DNA from: Choanephora cucurbitarum
Taxonomy: Eukaryota; Mucoromycota; Mucoromycetes; Mucorales; Choanephoraceae
Length of the DNA stretch: 64,000 nucleotides
Direction: 5' to 3'
Assembly: GCA_025331435.1 (NCBI GenBank)
Contig: JAIWNI010000075.1
Span: 62,001-126,000, forward strand
A program made the translations under genes and the position numbers. This document shows, piece by piece, positions 44,406-56,162 of the stretch. The first letter of the stretch is position 1. Every line of letters starts with the position of its first letter. The notes beneath the pieces were generated by a model that saw only the letters and a program-made list of their open reading frames with translations, was not told where the DNA came from and ran no database searches.

Positions 44406-45894
44406 TTATGAATAATAGTAATCTTTGATCAAAATGGCCTCTGTCTTGCTTTTATCATCTGTCAGGCAGAGATAGATCTGTGGATCACTTCCATTGGGTG
44501 TGACAGGTGAAGTGGAATGAGAGTCTGTTTGTTTTAGATCATAGATATGGACAGGTGGTGGTTTCTTTTTGAGATCTTCATTAAAGTCCCAGGTAGACTC
44601 AAGGAATTCGAGTTCTTCCCAACTACCGGATAGATGCTTGTGTTGTCGTGACATCAGATAGCTCGTTTTGTCCAGTTCAGGTCGTTTTGCCAGGAATTTC
44701 TGAAGTAAGGATGGATTGGGTGCCTTTTTGAGGAATGGGTGGTTGAGTGCTTCTGAGATGCTGATACGATGTCTTGCTTTCTTGTAAAGACACCGATTCA
44801 CAAAATCTTGCATGGCGTGTGTAGGTGTGTATCGACAATGATTGCCATTGAAAGTAGGGACTGGATCTTCAATGATCATACGAAAGATCTTTTTTTGGAT
44901 AAGCGTGAGCAAAACGAATAAATCATTTAAATTCACTTACTGTAAATGGATCATATTCTGCAAAAGGAGGTTTACCACACCCTAGTTCCAAGGTGGTGAT
45001 GCCCAAGGCCCATAGATCCACTTTGGTATCATAGTCACGATTCAACAGGATTTCAGGGGCCATCCAACAGGGTGTGCCCACAAAGGAACGACGTGCCTTC
45101 TTGGGCATGGTAGGGGACAAGAGACCGGCATCTAATCTGCTAGGTTTGGAGAGAAGAGAAGGATGTTTGGGGAAATCAGCTAGGTTGTTTAGTAATTGGT
45201 TGCTGACACCGAAATCTGCAAGTTTCACAATGCCAGTGTCAAAATCAATTAATAAATTAGCAGATTTGATATCTCGATGGACCAATTCATTCTCATGGAG
45301 ATAATCCAGCCCCTGAGCCACTTGTTTAATAATGCAGGCCACAATGGGTTCATCAAAGCCTACATGATGCAGACGAGCCAAGAGATCATGACATGAGCCT
45401 GAGAGAAAGGGTGTTAACTTTAAATTAAGATCATCCTATGAATACTTACCAGCAGACATGATGGGTGTGATGATATAGAGTTGAGAACGATAGACAAAAC
45501 TCTGAAGGACTTCAAGTAGATGAGGATGTCGACAGAGTGTCATGATCTGGATTTCCTTTCTCAAGGCATCCAGACGAGCATCATCAATGCCATTTTCCTC
45601 TAGATTGACTGTCTTGATGGCAATGACGGATTGATTAGGTTTGTAGATGGCAGAATAGACAGAGGCAGAGGCACCTGAGCCTACAATACGAATGGGGTCA
45701 TAATCTTCTGAACAGGAAGAATAGTAAGTAGGTAGTGGTGGTGGTGGTGATGGTTTGGATTTAAGAGTCAAGACTCGACTGACAAGTTCAGAAATCGATC
45801 GTTGTCTACTTAAAGGTTTCTTTGTAGAAGTAGGGAGAATGGGTGGTGTGTCAATGAAGGTTTTGGATCGAATCCGTCTCTTGGGTGAAGACAT
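44406..45894 (-). CDS. STE20-family protein kinase, OSR1/SPAK (Fray)-like
   Basis: Three exons. The kinase domain is complete: glycine loop VGSGASASVYSAIY, lysine in VIAIKTVNLE, catalytic loop LVHRDIKSANLLI, DFG in LADFGVSNQL, and the STE20 signature VGTPCWMAPEILLNRDYDTK followed by DLWALGITTLELGCGKPPF. The sequence around MSAGSCHDLL and the opening EDYDPIRIVGSGASA are close to OSR1/STK39. There is an unusual insert of about 35 residues between DFG and GTPCW (FPKHPSLLSKPSRL and onward). The C-terminal tail (WDFNEDLKKKPPPVHIYDLK) is short and I cannot identify a PF2/CCT docking domain. Animal relatives respond to osmotic stress; the role here is inferred. Confidence 0.75.
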
Positions 45895-46044
45895 AAAGAA
45901 AAAAAATTAAAATATCGAAAAATTCATTTTTAATTATGTTAAATAGTTGTGACACACATCAATAAATTGAATCGGGCCTTTGTTAAAGGAGAGTTCTTAT
46001 TTTTAGAATAATGAAATTAAATGATTAAAACGACAGTTTAGATT
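45895..46044. other. Short intergenic
   Basis: 150 bases between the kinase promoter and the end of the cystathionine beta-synthase gene. Nothing recognised. Confidence 0.6.
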
Positions 46045-47629
46045 TTAAGCCTTGTTCACCAAATAAGAAAGCAAATCAACCTTGGTGACAACATGCTTCA
46101 CCTTATGATCCTCTGTAATTAAAGCACTTGAATTCGTCTCAAAGAAACGAGTCAAGTTATCTAAAGGTGTCTGAAGCGTGATTTCCTCGAATTTCTTAGA
46201 TCCTTGTGTGAAATGGAACATCACATCAGTCACAGGGCTCTCAGGTTGAGCACGACCAGAGGCCATACGAGAGAGAATGTTACCCAAGGTCACGAGACCA
46301 CGAAGACGGTGTTGAGGTCCAGCAGTCACAGGCAATTGATCAAATCCATTCTGTTGCATCACCTCAATTGCCTCTTTACAGGTGGTCTCACCATCAATCG
46401 TGACAGCAGCAGCCAACTTGAGATCAGCCACAGTAGCACCTGCATAATCCTTCTTGGCCTTGGTCTCAAAACTCTCGTTCTCAAACTTCTCATCTGTAAA
46501 ACCGCGTTCTCTCATCCAATCGTCATTCAGGAATTTAGTCATATAATTACGGACAGAATCAGGCAACATCACCACACACCGTTGACCTTCCTTTAATTCC
46601 TTGGCAGCCTGGATGGCAGCATACATGGCTGTACCAGAAGAACCACCACAGAGAATACCTTCTTGACGGATCAGACGACGGGACATCAAAAAGGAAGGCT
46701 TGTCTTCTGACTTGATCCAGACATCGATCAGTTCACGCTTCAGGACATCGGGAATAAAGTCATAACCGATACCCTCTACCTGGTAAGAACCAGCCTCGGT
46801 ATTGAGGGATTCAGGCACGGCCAAGATGGAACCCACTGGATCGACACCGACAATCTTGATGTTGGGACATTTCTCCTTGAGCTTTTGAGCCAGACCAGTG
46901 ATGGTACCACCTGTACCGGCACCAGCGACCAACATATCGATCTTACCATCACATTGTTCCAACAGTTCTTCGGCTGTGGTATCGTAGTGAGCGACAGGGT
47001 TATAGGGGTTAGCGTATTGGTCGAGGATGACAGCGTTAGGGATTTCGTCTCTCAGCTTCTTGGCGACACCAATATGGGATTCAGGGGCATCCCAGGCAGC
47101 TTCAGTAGGGGTACGGATGATTTCAGCACCGAGGGCTTTCAAGACATCTACTTTCTCTTGAGACATCTTTTCGGGTAAGGTGATGATGACACGGTAACCC
47201 TTGACAGCACCAGCCAGGGCAAGACCGATACCCGTGTTACCGGAGGTAGGTTCAATGATGGTACTGACACCAGGTGTGATTGTGCCTGCCTTTTCGGCTT
47301 CTTCTACCATACGATAAGCAATACGATCCTTGACGGAACCACCCGCATTAAAGTATTCACATTTAGCCACTTGAAGCATTGTTAGCAATCCATCTTATTC
47401 TATCATGTTCATCTTACAAAGTTCACACTTGAGTCCTTCTTCTTTGGCAATCTTGTTGATACGGACAAGAGGAGTACGGCCGATGTTTTCCAAGATAGAG
47501 TTGGAGATCTTGGGTGCAGGGGCAGTACTTGTGATAGAATTAATTGATTGATTTGACAACATATCAACTATTTACTTACTTGTGCTTATGATTGTATTGT
47601 TCAAAGATCTTTTTGATTTCAGTAGACAT
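46045..47629 (-). CDS. CYS4: Cystathionine beta-synthase
   Basis: Three exons: the starting exon [16 protein letters not shown], a middle exon with [20 protein letters not shown], and the large exon from [20 protein letters not shown]. The PLP lysine is in GGSVKDRIA, the phosphate loop is SGNTGIGLA, and the glycine-rich loop [10 protein letters not shown] follows. Two C-terminal CBS domains are present ([18 protein letters not shown] and the region ending [14 protein letters not shown]). It condenses serine and homocysteine to cystathionine in transsulfuration. The N-terminus is short and lacks the cysteine/histidine heme ligands of animal CBS, as in yeast. Start at 47629 is the first ATG. 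Confidence 0.95.
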
Positions 47630-47749
47630 AATGAAAAAGGAACAAAGTTTAAAAAAAAAAAAAGTTTTTCTTTTTTCTTATTACAAATTTCCCACCATCA
47701 TTACACACTCATTTATTGTGACTCTGTTTTAAAGAACAGCACGTGACAT

Positions 47750-48343
47750 TCATCGATGGACAGGAATTAAATCTGATTTATCTGCATTAAACATCAGCCG
47801 TTGATGCAATAAGGGCCGTTGACAGATCGTCTCAAACACATCCAAGGGATTCTTAAACTGATCAGCCATTGGATCCTCAAATCGCTTTGGATCAATACGA
47901 AATACACCAATCTCAATAGCCAACCGAATGATGCCCACTGCAGTCCGCATGGCTTCCTCTGTCCCTGCCAGACTATAGGCAAAGACCAGGTTGGTCAACA
48001 CAATCATCTCACTGGAGGGTGTGCGGAAGGGAGGACCGAGTTCGGCAAAGAAGTGATGGGCATACAAAAGGGCTTTATCTGGGTTAGGTGCGTATCGTGT
48101 CATGACACCGATAGCACGACGTAGACAGTTGATATCGCCTCGATGGCGTTCGGGATCCGTACGATCGATAACGGCTTCTGTCAGGTAACGATAGAGGATT
48201 TCTGCTTTTGAGAAATTATGGTTATGTTTGGCTTCTTGAATAAGAGCACTTTTGATGGCGGGTATAAAGACAGATAAACCGCGTTCTTTTCGTTCTTTGA
48301 TTTGATCAAATGTCAGTTGTGGATGCATAGTGAGAGAGAGCAT
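47750..48343 (-). CDS. Conserved-looking helical protein, function unknown
   Basis: A single exon of 197 residues beginning MLSLTMHPQL. It is helical and has TPR/PPR-like spacing (AKHNHNFSKAEILYRYLTEA, RRAIGVMTRYAPNPDKALLY, MIVLTNLVFAYSLAGTEEAM), with no signal peptide or membrane segment. A second in-frame ATG (MHPQL) five codons later is equally likely as the start. The promoter lies back to back with the uL1m gene, about 110 bases apart, so the two may share regulation. I do not recognise the family. A helper in mitochondrial translation or assembly would fit the neighbour but is a guess. Confidence 0.6.
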   Translation of the reverse strand: MLSLTMHPQLTFDQIKERKERGLSVFIPAIKSALIQEAKHNHNFSKAEILYRYLTEAVIDRTDPERHRGDINCLRRAIGVMTRYAPNPDKALLYAHHFFAELGPPFRTPSSEMIVLTNLVFAYSLAGTEEAMRTAVGIIRLAIEIGVFRIDPKRFEDPMADQFKNPLDVFETICQRPLLHQRLMFNADKSDLIPVHR

Positions 48344-48456
48344 TTAAAATAAAAAAAAAGACAATGGTTCTCCGTGAGTAGCAGTCACAGTCTTGAAGTA
48401 TGTATATTTTTTTTTTTTTAAAAAATGGAAACAAGGGTTGCCTTTTTTAAAAAACC

Positions 48457-49335
48457 ATGTTATCACGTACTTTACGGTTAGTGGGTCAACAAACCAGATA
48501 TTACGCCACAAAAAAGAAGGCGTCTATCAAATTCAATCCTGATGCTGTCGAACTACAACAGGCAGTCAATATCCTTAAAGCCATGGAAGTCGGTAACCCT
48601 CATCACCAAATCGAAGCCCATGTTCAATGTAAAATCGAAAAGTCCACACCTCTAATTCGTGGTTCCCTTGTGTTGCCCAAGAGCATCAAACAAGAGGCTA
48701 CCATCTTGGTGTTTGCGACTGGCAAGAAAGCGGAAGAGGCCAAGTTGGCAGGTGCTCATTTTGTGGGTGGTGAAGAGTTGATTGAAAAGGTACAGGCAGG
48801 TGAACTCAAGTTTGATAAATGTATTGCTACACCTCAAATGTTCCCTGCTGTCACCAAGATTGCTCGTGTGCTTGGTCCAAAGGGGTTGATGCCTACTGTC
48901 AAGAAAGGTAAAATAATAATTGATAGATGTTATGGAAGTTGTCACTCATCCAGTTGTTATAGGTACTGTGACAGATGATATTGCTACTACAGTACGTACT
49001 TCAAAGAGTTCTTTTGATTTCAAGGCAGATAAACATGGTGTGTTGCATACAGGTAAATGTGTATGGTTTCATAGTGAATAGTGGACTTATAAAAAAATAT
49101 AAGGTATTGGTAAGGTTAGTTTTGAAGGAAATGATATTGAAGCCAATTTGAAGGCTATTCTTGAAGAATTAAGAGTGTTTGGTAAAGCCAATAATTTGAA
49201 AGGTAAAATAAATAATAAATATATATAAAAGTAACATAAATTCACCTCTTTTTTAAATTAGCTTTTGTTCAACATGTTGTTCTTTCATCTACTCGTGGTC
49301 CTGGTATTGCCATTGCGAATGGATCATCACTTTAA
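48457..49335 (+). CDS. MRPL1: Mitochondrial large-subunit ribosomal protein uL1m
   Basis: Four exons, 48457-48907, 48963-49052, 49104-49202 and 49262-49335, encode 237 residues. The N-terminus MLSRTLRLVGQQTRYYATKK is a classic mitochondrial presequence. Ribosomal L1 features follow: IRGSLVLPKSIKQEATILVF, GGEELIEKVQAGELKFDKCI, ATPQMFPAVTKIARVLGPKG and LMPTVKKGTVTDD, then VSFEGNDIEANLKAILEELR and the C-terminal SSTRGPGIAI. L1 binds 21S rRNA at the mobile stalk. The position next to the unidentified helical gene is noted there. Confidence 0.92.
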
Positions 49336-49491
49336 TTTAGCCATCATTTGTACAGTCATTTATATTTCAATAAAAACATCTACTTTTTTTTTGGGCCCTG
49401 ACTGCTGTATTTGCATAATTCTCACAATTGAAATAGCGCTAATAAGCTTCTGTCAGCGTAAATGCTTTTATTTTTTTCTTTTTCTTAAATT

Positions 49492-50656
49492 ATGTTTACA
49501 CAATTCCGTACAGAAGGTTTTAATGGTTATTCGGTAAAGATGAAATACAACAACAACAATAGAGTGTTCAACTGATCAAACAGATTTCTTAGACGCGTTG
49601 GAGTCCCTTTTTCGAGAATAAGTTGGCAATAGCCACTGCTACCAACTTTGGTTTGGTCGGTAATGGTCGATTGTTTATCATGTCAGTAGCAGGCGATGGT
49701 GTGATGGTCGATCGAGTGTAAGTTTCTATATGTGTGTATTATTCTATACAGTCGACTGACATAAAATAAGATATGATACCCAAGATGGTCTATTTGATGT
49801 AGCCTGGAGTGAAGTAAACGAGAATCAATTGGTGGTCTCAAGTGGGGATGGATCCATCAAGTTATGGGATACAACATTAGCAGTAAAAAAGTTGACTTTT
49901 ATGTTTGTATTGGATGATCATTGACCACACTTTTAGGATTTCCCTATTCAAAATTGGCATGAACATCAACGTGAAGTCTTTTCGGTCGATTGGAATTTAG
50001 TGACAAAAGATATCTTTTCAAGTGGATCATGGGATCATACAGTGAAAATTGTAAGTTGTACGATATCAAACGAGAATGACACACTTATCCATCTCTAGTG
50101 GAATCCACAAGCCCCTCGTTCATTACAGACCTATACAGAACATACCCATTGTGTCTACAGTACAGCATGGTCACCCTACAGTCCTACCCGACTCGCCTCT
50201 GCCTCAGGCGACCAGACCATCAAGATCTGGGACACGCAAAGTCCCCGTGCTGTCCAGACCATCCGTGCCCATCACAACGAGATCTTGTCGGTCGATTGGA
50301 ACAAGTACCAGGATGTCATGTTGGCGACGGGTTCGGTCGATAAGACCATCAAGATCTGGGATCTCCGTCGTCCTGATCGTGAGTTGAGTTGTCTGGTGGG
50401 TCATGAGTATGCTGTGCGTCGTGTTCGGTGGTCGCCTCATCAGCCAACGGTCTTGGGGAGTGCTGGTTATGATATGAGTGTGCGTTTCTGGGATACGGCT
50501 GCTGCTCCTGGACAGAATTTGATTCATGTGCATGATGCTCATACAGAGTTTGCCTTGGGGCTTGATTTCAATCTGTATCGAGAGGGACAGGTGGCTACCT
50601 GTGCTTGGGATGAAAAACTCAATGTGTTTGTGCCTCCTCCTTTAGTTAGACGATAA
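49492..50656 (+). CDS. PEX7: Peroxisomal targeting signal 2 receptor
   Basis: Five exons, 49492-49533, 49593-49717, 49771-49882, 49937-50050 and 50099-50656, encode 316 residues. The start [20 protein letters not shown] and [15 protein letters not shown] match the conserved Pex7 N-terminus. Six WD40 repeats follow (for example [59 protein letters not shown]). It binds PTS2 cargo in the cytosol and delivers it to the peroxisome with a co-receptor. The gene begins only 157 bases after the uL1m stop, on the same strand. Confidence 0.93.
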
Positions 50657-51784
50657 TAAATACATGCTTTAAAATGAGAGAGAATAGGGTGTAGAAGTGT
50701 CTTTTCTTGATGTGCTTCAATACCTTTCGATTAGAAAAGGTGTCAAACATAAGCTTTTCTTCATATCTCTCTCTCTGTAATCAATTTCCCCTCCTTCAGA
50801 TGGAAGCTTGGAAATCAGTTTTTTATCCTACTTTGTGTGCTATCCATAGATACAATCCAACCCAACTTCTTGATAGTTAAATACAAGTGTCTAATGACTT
50901 TCATAGTCTTGATTGTTGTCAAATTGAACAGATAAACATCTTATCTATATACCAAGAGTAAGATCATCCACATGCTCAAGACAAGCTGAGTGTCTCCATG
51001 TCCTTATAAATCAGATAAGCAGGATCCATAATTAAGCATGTGGTTCTAAAGAGATGCAGTTACTGATTGACATGATAAGCTAAAAGCTGAAATATCACCT
51101 GTATTAAAAAAAATACATGAATTCAAATACCGCCTAATGGGGTTCTAATCAATTTGATCTATATCCAAAGCCAATTTGATTGTTGGCTTGCAAATTTTAT
51201 CTTATTGTTGCGCTTATCCAATAGATCAGTAAGATAAACATGCTATTCTACATACTGACTATCACTTTCTATCTCTAGTACCATGCTTCATTTTGCCACT
51301 CCCTTAGTCTAAAAAGGGCTGATTAGAGAAAGAAATTTTAGTTTAAATCACTCAAGATCTCTCTCTCTTTCTATTTTTTCTCATGAAACGCAATAGAATA
51401 ACCGACACACGGAGTTTCTATCGATCAACAAAGATACTCTTCTTCCTTTTACAATTTCTTTCCTTTCACTAAAAGTCAAGTTGCAAACGATTTCCTTCAA
51501 TAAAAAAAATTTTTTACTCATCATTTACCCAATTTTACTCTCTGTTTTCCCATCTTTCATGTTACACAATGACAGAGCAATGTGATATTAAAAACATGAA
51601 AGGTAACACAAAAGAATTTGAAAACAAGGTAGATTTAGAAAGATAAACTTACACACCTTCTTACTCGTATGATCAAATTGGAGATTAAAATAGTAAAGCT
51701 CATATAAACCCCTGTGCTTAAAAATATACAATCTAACGCGACATTAATTTTTTTTCTTTTCTTTCTCTTTTCATTACAATCATT
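50657..51784. promoter_or_regulatory. Pyruvate kinase promoter region
   Basis: About 1.1 kb between PEX7 and pyruvate kinase with no gene. The last 60 bases are strongly CT-rich (TTTTTTTTCTTTTCTTTC before the ATG), typical of highly expressed fungal glycolytic genes. A CT-rich stretch also lies at 50760-50790. No specific factor-binding site is claimed. Confidence 0.5.
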
Positions 51785-53395
51785 ATGTTTGCCGATAAGA
51801 AGTCTTCTTTTTCCCCTATTGAATTCCCTATGCAATGGGTCGCCAACATGGATGTTGATGTTCAACCCAAGGCTGCTCGTAAGACTTCCATCATCTGTAC
51901 CATTGGTCCCAAGACCAACAAGGTTGAAAAGCTGACTGAATTGATTGATGCTGGTATGAACATTGTCCGTATGAACTTCTCTCATGGTGATTATGATTAT
52001 CACAAGTCTGTTCTTGATAATGCTCGTGCTGCTGCTGCTAGTAAGTGACAAAAAAGTGTGAGTGTTTTATATTTCTAGAGAGTTAAAAAAAATTTTTTTT
52101 TTTTATTAGCTCGTCCCGATAAGGTCATTGCTATTGCTCTTGACACAAAGGGTCCTGAGATCCGTACGGGTATGATGGCCAACGATACCGAAATTGCTAT
52201 CACCAAGGGTCACGAAATGAACTTCACGACCGACGACAAGTACATGAACGCCTGTGATGCCGAAAACATGTACATCGATTACAAGAACTTGCCCAAGGTC
52301 ATTGAGGTCGGTAAGGCCATCTATGTGGATGACGGTGTTCTCTCCTTCAAGGTCCTCTCGAAAGGTGAAGACTTTGTCCGTGTTCAAGCTCAAAACAACG
52401 GTAAGCTCTGTTCCAAGAAGGGTGTCAACCTCCCCAAGACAGCCGTCGACCTGCCCGCTCTCTCCGAAAAGGACAAGAACGATCTCCGTTTCGGTGTCGA
52501 GAACGGTGTCGACATGATCTTTGCCTCTTTCATTCGTCGTGCTCAAGACGTCAAGGACATCCGTCGTGTGCTCGGTGAAAAGGGTAAGAACATCAAGATC
52601 ATCGTCAAGATCGAAAACCACCAAGGTATTCTTAACTTTGATGAAATCCTGGCCGAAACAGACGGTGTCATGATCGCTCGTGGTGACATGGGTATCGAAA
52701 TTCCTTGTGAACGTGTCTTTGTGGCCCAGAAGATGATGATTGCCAAGTGTAACTTGGTAGGTAAGCCCGTGGCCTGTGCTACTCAGATGCTTGAATCCAT
52801 GACCTACAACCCTCGTCCTACCCGTGCTGAAGTGTCTGATGTGGCCAATGCTGTCCTGGACGGTGCCGATCTCGTCATGCTCTCGGGTGAGACTGCCAAG
52901 GGTGCTTATCCTCTTGAGGCTGTCCAGACCATGGCTGCTACTTGTGAACTGGCTGAATCTGTCATCTGTTACGCTCCTCTCTTCAACCAACTCCGTGGCT
53001 TGACTCCCTGGCCCACCGACACCACCGAGACGGTTGCATGTGCTGCTGTCTCTGCTGCTGCTGAACAGAATGCCGGTGCCATCATCGTCCTCTCCAAGTC
53101 TGGTCACTCTGCTCGTTTGGCCAGTAAGTACAGACCTGCTCAACCTATTATCTTGGTCACTCGTGAAGAACAGACTGCTCGTCAATCTCACCTTCATCGT
53201 GGTGTCTTCCCCTTTGTCTACACCGGTGATGTGGCTGCCAAGTGGGATGAAGATGTTGAGTCTCGTATCAAGTGGGGTATTCAACAAGGTAAGAAGTCTG
53301 GTCTCATCAAGTCCAATGATCCTGTTGTCATCGTTCAAGGTTGGAAGGGTGGTCTTGGTAACACCAACACTGTCCGTGTCTTGATTGCTCCTTAA
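51785..53395 (+). CDS. PYK1: Pyruvate kinase
   Basis: Two exons, 51785-52040 and 52110-53395, encode 513 residues. Hallmarks: [46 protein letters not shown], the active-site lysine region [50 protein letters not shown] and [18 protein letters not shown]. The C-terminal allosteric domain is complete and ends [12 protein letters not shown]. It converts phosphoenolpyruvate and ADP to pyruvate and ATP in the cytosol. Codon use (GTC, AAG, GGT, CTC) is strongly biased, indicating high expression. The bias also produces a long spurious open frame on the opposite strand. Confidence 0.97.
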
Positions 53396-53701
53396 AAAGA
53401 CTTTTGTTATTTTTTTTTTATGTTTAGAACTTGTAAATTCACTCCACTTTTTATTTTATGCATTAACAACACTACATCTATACTTCATTAAAGATTTTCT
53501 TTTTTTTTTTAAATTCTTCTTTTGGGTGGTTTTTTCTGCTTAAAGACACTGTCTTCTTATTTTTTAAGCGCTCTCTTAAAATGCAATCAAGCAACTCTAA
53601 ATGTGACTTTGCTGTGACCGGATCTCCCAAAGCATTTTTTTTTTGAAAAAAAAGGAACTTTCACTCTTTTTTTTTTTTTTAACTCGATCTTCTATAGAAC
53701 A
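53396..53701. other. Intergenic, T-rich
   Basis: About 300 bases with several T runs, holding the polyadenylation region of pyruvate kinase and the promoter of the RRM gene. Confidence 0.6.
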
Positions 53702-54625
53702 ATGGCAGCTGTGAAATCAAAAAAGGCACCTGTAAAGAAGACACCTACAAAGAAGACACAAAAGCCTGCTCCTGTTGCTGCTGATGCTGGATCTAAGAGA
53801 AAGCGTGTCTCTTTTGACACAAAGGAAACAGCTAAGAAATCCAAGAAGCAACCAGTAAAGGAAGAATCGAGTGAAGACGAAGTGGAGATCCCTCATGAAG
53901 ATGACGATGAACTGACTGAAGAACAAGAAGAAGCTTTAAGAAAAGAAATCTTGGGTGATATTGCCAGTAGCAGTGAAGGCGAAGATTCTTCTGATGAAGA
54001 AGAAGATGGTATTGATAAGAATGATGGTCTTGTCACATTAGACGGAAAGAAATTAGAACAAAGTAAGGCTGAAACAAAGGATGCTTTTATGAAGAAATTA
54101 AACAAGGTAATCATGAAAATTGAACAACGGACAAGTTGAATCTAATGTTATCAAAAGGCTCAACAACTAGAAGAAGAAAAGGGTGTGATCTATCTCGGCC
54201 GTATTCCTCATGGTTTCTATGAAAAGGAAATGAGAGGTTACTTTAGTCAATTTGGTGACATTACTCGTCTTCGTCTTTCTCGTAACAAAAAGACCGGTAA
54301 GCCCAAGCACTATGGTTTCATTGAATTCCAATCCAGTCAAGTAGCCGAGATTGTTGCCGAAACAATGAACAACTACCTCTTGTTTGGCCATATGCTCAAG
54401 TGTCAAGTCATTCCTGCCGAAAAAGTGCATGACAAGCTCTTCCATGGTAGTGATAAGGTCTACAAGCCTTTCAACTATGAACTCCGTAACCGTCAAATTC
54501 ACAATAAGAAATTGTCAGCTGAAGAGTTGAGTGTTAAGTGTGATAAGCTTAAACAGACTGAAGAAAAGTTACGCAAGGCAATTGAGGATGCTGGTATCGA
54601 TTATGACTTTCCTGGTTTCTCATAA
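53702..54625 (+). CDS. NOP15: Nucleolar RRM protein, Nop15/NIFK-like (60S ribosome biogenesis)
   Basis: Two exons, 53702-54106 and 54158-54625, encode 290 residues. The N-terminus is Lys-rich then acidic (SKKAPVKKTPTKK, SSEDEVEIPHEDDDE). The single RRM is typical: GVIYLGRIPHGFYEKEMRGY with RNP2, ITRLRLSRNKKTGKPKHYGF and FIEFQSSQVAEIVAETMNNY with RNP1. The segment LLFGHMLKCQVIPAEKVHDK LF is the Nop15/NIFK hallmark. These proteins bind ITS2 in pre-60S particles in the nucleolus. A C-terminal coiled-coil follows. The intron is 51 bases. Confidence 0.88.
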
Positions 54626-54773
54626 AAAAAAAATTAGTTTTCATTTCTCATTTCATTTTTTAATCATTTCGCATCACAACCCATATATATATAATTGTTC
54701 CCCCACTTTTTTTTTTTTATTTGGAAAAATGAAAAAGTTTATATAGAGAAAATGATAAGACATTAGTGTTGTC

Positions 54774-55849
54774 TTAAAATCCACCATTGGCCCTACGTTC
54801 TTCTGCCATTCTTTTGAACATTTCCATTGTAGCATTTTCTTTGGCTTTATATTCTTCCATCTTGTTCATGATGGGAGCTAGCTTTTGCTCACGTCTCTCT
54901 GCTTGTCTTGCTTCTCTTCTCTCCTTATGACGTCTTTCTGCAGCTAATCTAATGAGATAGATGAGCATCTAATTGTCTTTTTAAAAAAAAAGAAATTTTA
55001 CCTGGATTGAAAATCATCACCACCCATTAAATCAGCCTCTGATAACTCTACATCGGGACTACGTTCCCTTTTATGATAGGCATTCAATGCTCTCTTCTTG
55101 GCAATAGCAGCCTCACGACCTGTTTCCTTTGGTGCAATTTCATCCAAGATAGCTTCACTCCGTTCACTTCTCTTTCTTGCCTGATGCTTTCGATCTCTTC
55201 TTTCCTTTTCATGAAGCTCTTCTCGATCTACCGTCATTTAAAACTTATCAACCTTCGTTTTTTTTTTTTTTTTGCTTCTGGTGATCCTTACCAAACGTAT
55301 CAGGCATGGTAGGTCCTAAGGCTTGTGCCCTTCGCTTGCCTGCTATCTTCAATCGATCTTCACCTCGACTTAATCCTGTCATGCTATCAACTGAATCTCG
55401 AATAGAATCCATTTCCATCTTATCCAGATGCTTTGCAAATGACCATTTATACCGTGTTGAATCAGAAGCATCCAATTGAGTTGAATTCAAGCCCTTGTAG
55501 TATTTCTCTATAGGACATATCAGTCTTTGTGAATCACCAACAAAGACTTCCTTTTTTTTTTTACCTTCAAGTTCATGAGAGTTCCACTTCTTGACGAATT
55601 TCTTAAAGTAATACCGCGTATCTTTTGAACTGAGTTCGTCAAAGTATTTGTTTTTGGCTTCTTTTAACCAAAGTCTGAACTCGGTTGCTTTTTCAAAGTA
55701 ATCGTCTTGATCGATGGCTAAGGTAATATTAACCACTTGCGTTGAGTGATAAGTCTGTTCTTACGCTTTATGCTTGACTTGGAAGAAGCGTGTCTGGATC
55801 GTGTGTCGCGTTCCTCATTGGATTCATGTCTTCTTTTATGTGAGCTCAT
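54774..55849 (-). CDS. Highly charged putative nuclear protein, family not recognised
   Basis: At least five exons. It starts at MSSHKRRHESNEERDTRSRH (55849). After the first intron it continues IDQDDYFEKATEFRLWLKEA and NKYFDELSSKDTRYYFKKFV (a compact helical, charged domain of about 50 residues), then EKYYKGLNSTQLDASDSTRY, then ELHEKERRDRKHQARKRSER, ETGREAAIAKKRALNAYHKR and MEEYKAKENATMEMFKRMAE. The architecture, an FRLWLKE...YFKKFVK domain followed by a long Arg/Lys/Glu helix, looks conserved and nuclear, and may be splicing-related, but I cannot assign a name. No membrane or signal segments. Splice junctions are in frame. Confidence 0.6.
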
Positions 55850-56162
55850 ACTGTATTCCCCAAAAAAATAAAAAAAAAATAGGTTCAACTGGTTGAGTCA
55901 TGCTATGTCCGCCCTCCCCCTCAAATTTTCTTTTTTTTTTTTTGGTGAGAGAGAGAAAAAAAAAGCAATTTTTTTTTATTAAAAAGAACAAAACATAATG
56001 GACATGAAGAAGGGTCTTGTATACATGATCCTATCATCGTTTCAAAGGGTAAAAGAAAAAAAAAAGGTGAATTCGGCATAGAGCCTTTATTTTGGTATAG
56101 TTTGTAAAGCAACATCTGATACAAAAAAATGCTGCAATGTGACGTGAAGTACGTTTGACAGC
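55850..56162. other. Intergenic, A/T runs
   Basis: About 310 bases: the promoter of the charged nuclear protein gene and the 3' region of the membrane-protein gene. Several A and T runs, no gene. Confidence 0.6.

Noticed and set aside
49265..49537. Plus-strand 90-residue frame between uL1m and PEX7
   Set aside because: It overlaps the last exon of uL1m and the first exon of PEX7 in another frame; both genes fit their families without it.
52106..53338. 410-residue open frame on the minus strand opposite pyruvate kinase
   Set aside because: It mirrors the strongly biased codons of pyruvate kinase, has no start context or splice sites, and its protein is compositionally odd (Asp, His, Thr, Leu rich) without any domain.
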